A stretch of 6,818 nucleotides of DNA from JAAUTS01 sp034440395 (lineage in GTDB: Bacteria; Verrucomicrobiota; Verrucomicrobiia; Methylacidiphilales; JAAUTS01), in contig JAWXBW010000007.1 of NCBI GenBank assembly GCA_034440395.1, positions 1 to 6,818 of the forward strand, given 5' to 3'. Below the pieces are notes generated by a model. That model did not search any database. It was not told the DNA's origin and worked only from the letters and a program-made list of their open reading frames with translations. Positions within the stretch are counted from its first letter, which is position 1. The number at the start of each line of letters is the position of its first letter. Positions 6,413 through 6,818 of this stretch are shown here, one piece after another. The position numbers and the translations under genes were made by a program.

Positions 6413-6652
6413 TTATTTAAGTTCAATCTGATAGTCTTCAATCACTGGATTGGAGAGTAGATCCTTAGCCACTTCTTCTAATTTAGCTTTAGTTTTAACA
6501 AGATCGGAGCCAGAAATTTCGAGCTCAATGATGCGTCCGATGCGGACTGACTCGACACAGTCCATGCCGAGGCCGTGAATGGCCTTACGGACGGCTTCGC
6601 CTTGAGGATCGAGAACGCTTTTCTTAGGAGTAACAATGACAGTGGCTTTCAT
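6413..6652 (-). CDS. purS: Phosphoribosylformylglycinamidine synthase subunit PurS
   Basis: This is the small bridging subunit of the PurLSQ complex. It is needed where PurL and PurQ are separate chains and is thought to help dock them and pass ammonia. The 79-residue length and layout fit the family: 'MKATVIVTPKKSVLDPQGEAVRKAI' at the start with the conserved 'P..vlDPqG.av..al' pattern, 'VESVRIGRIIELEI' in the middle, and 'DLLSNPVIEDYQIEL' at the end (the family's 'LLaNpviE.y.ie'). ATG 6652 is the natural start, although no Shine-Dalgarno sequence precedes it. It is the first gene of the operon within the window. Any promoter must lie in the 166 bases to its right or beyond; none is convincing. 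Confidence 0.95.
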   Translation of the reverse strand: MKATVIVTPKKSVLDPQGEAVRKAIHGLGMDCVESVRIGRIIELEISGSDLVKTKAKLEEVAKDLLSNPVIEDYQIELK

Positions 6653-6680
6653 GAAGTGACGATATTAAACATAGAGCCCA

Positions 6681-6694
6681 CAGAGAGCACAGAA
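6681..6694 (+). repeat. CAGAG-type degenerate repeat, copy 1
   Basis: CAGAGAGCACAGAA. It matches copy 2, exactly 70 bases further on, at 11 of 14 positions, and the three differences are all transitions. It recalls the 'cacagag'-rich short repeats scattered in intergenic DNA of several Verrucomicrobiota and other environmental bacteria, a comparison made from memory. Confidence 0.4.
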
Positions 6695-6734
6695 TTTTTT
6701 TTGAAGGATTAAGGAAATCGAGTCCGAGCAAAGA

Positions 6735-6774
6735 AATTAGTTGGCTAACCCAGAGGGTGCAGAAAGGGCTAATT
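6735..6774. repeat. Nested inverted repeat upstream of purS
   Basis: AATTAG (6735-6740) pairs with CTAATT (6769-6774) and encloses the hairpin ACCC-AGA-GGGT (6748-6758). The + strand continues TATTTTT. This resembles a weak terminator on +, but no + strand gene ends here. A second inverted repeat, AACAT-GTAAG-ATGTT, follows at 6781-6795. Confidence 0.3.
6751..6764 (+). repeat. CAGAG-type degenerate repeat, copy 2
   Basis: CAGAGGGTGCAGAA, the partner of the copy at 6681-6694. Its first bases also form the loop and right arm of a small hairpin, ACCC-AGA-GGGT at 6748-6758. Confidence 0.35.
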
Positions 6775-6818
6775 ATTTTTAACATGTAAGATGTTCATTA
6801 CTAATAGCTTATAACTTA

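Larger units (their letters stand above)
6653..6818. other. Upstream region of purS, no gene recognised
   Basis: These bases hold no recognisable coding region on either strand. They carry two degenerate 14-base repeats (6681-6694 and 6751-6764), an eight-T run at 6695-6702, and two inverted repeats (within 6735-6774 and at 6781-6795). A promoter for the purine operon is expected on the - strand here. The only -10-like sequence near purS (TTTAAT, - strand, about 6663-6668) lacks a good -35. No purine riboswitch or PurR box is recognisable by eye. Confidence 0.4.

Noticed and set aside
6391..6441. Extended PurQ starting at TTG 6441.
   Set aside because: It overlaps purS by 29 bases and adds a leader before the canonical MKFVVLQFPGSN start.
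6735..6795. Terminator, riboswitch or attachment site upstream of purS.
   Set aside because: The stems are short, no gene ends toward them, and no purine riboswitch core can be recognised by eye. Reported only as inverted repeats.

Overview
The window is an ordinary stretch of bacterial chromosome, with an eroded defence-gene remnant at its left end. By eye the base composition is near 50% G+C. The best guess for the host is the Verrucomicrobiota, possibly an Opitutae-like lineage. This rests on how the PurL and DUF493 proteins read and on the mix of a signal-peptide SOUL protein with a purS-purQ-purL cluster. It was judged from memory, without any database search.

Layout, left to right. Positions 1-106 hold five short perfect stem-loops one after another, with no convincing gene. 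Positions 161-580 (+) hold the remains of a nucleotidyltransferase of the AbiEii/AbiGii toxin family. Its 5' part is missing, it appears to have an internal deletion, and a TAG interrupts the frame. Three genes on the + strand follow in close succession: a DUF493 (YbeD-like) small protein at 564-815, an unrecognised 101-residue protein at 861-1166, and cysteinyl-tRNA synthetase (cysS) at 1196-2659. An exported SOUL-family haem-binding protein follows at 2748-3392, also on +.

The right half is on the - strand. It is a compact purine operon transcribed right to left: purS (6652 to 6413), purQ (6390 to 5710) and purL (5668 to 3410). The three products form the multi-subunit FGAM synthase. PurQ releases ammonia from glutamine, PurL is the ATP-dependent synthetase, and PurS bridges them. 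The SOUL gene and purL converge on a gap of only 17 bases that carries a regular CTTAA repeat giving stops in all six frames. The last 166 bases, upstream of purS, hold short degenerate repeats and inverted repeats but no recognisable gene.

I see no clear new biological system. The most interesting items are the left-end hairpin cluster beside the decayed AbiEii-like gene, the unrecognised 101-residue protein linked to DUF493 and cysS, and the six-frame stop arrangement between the convergent genes.
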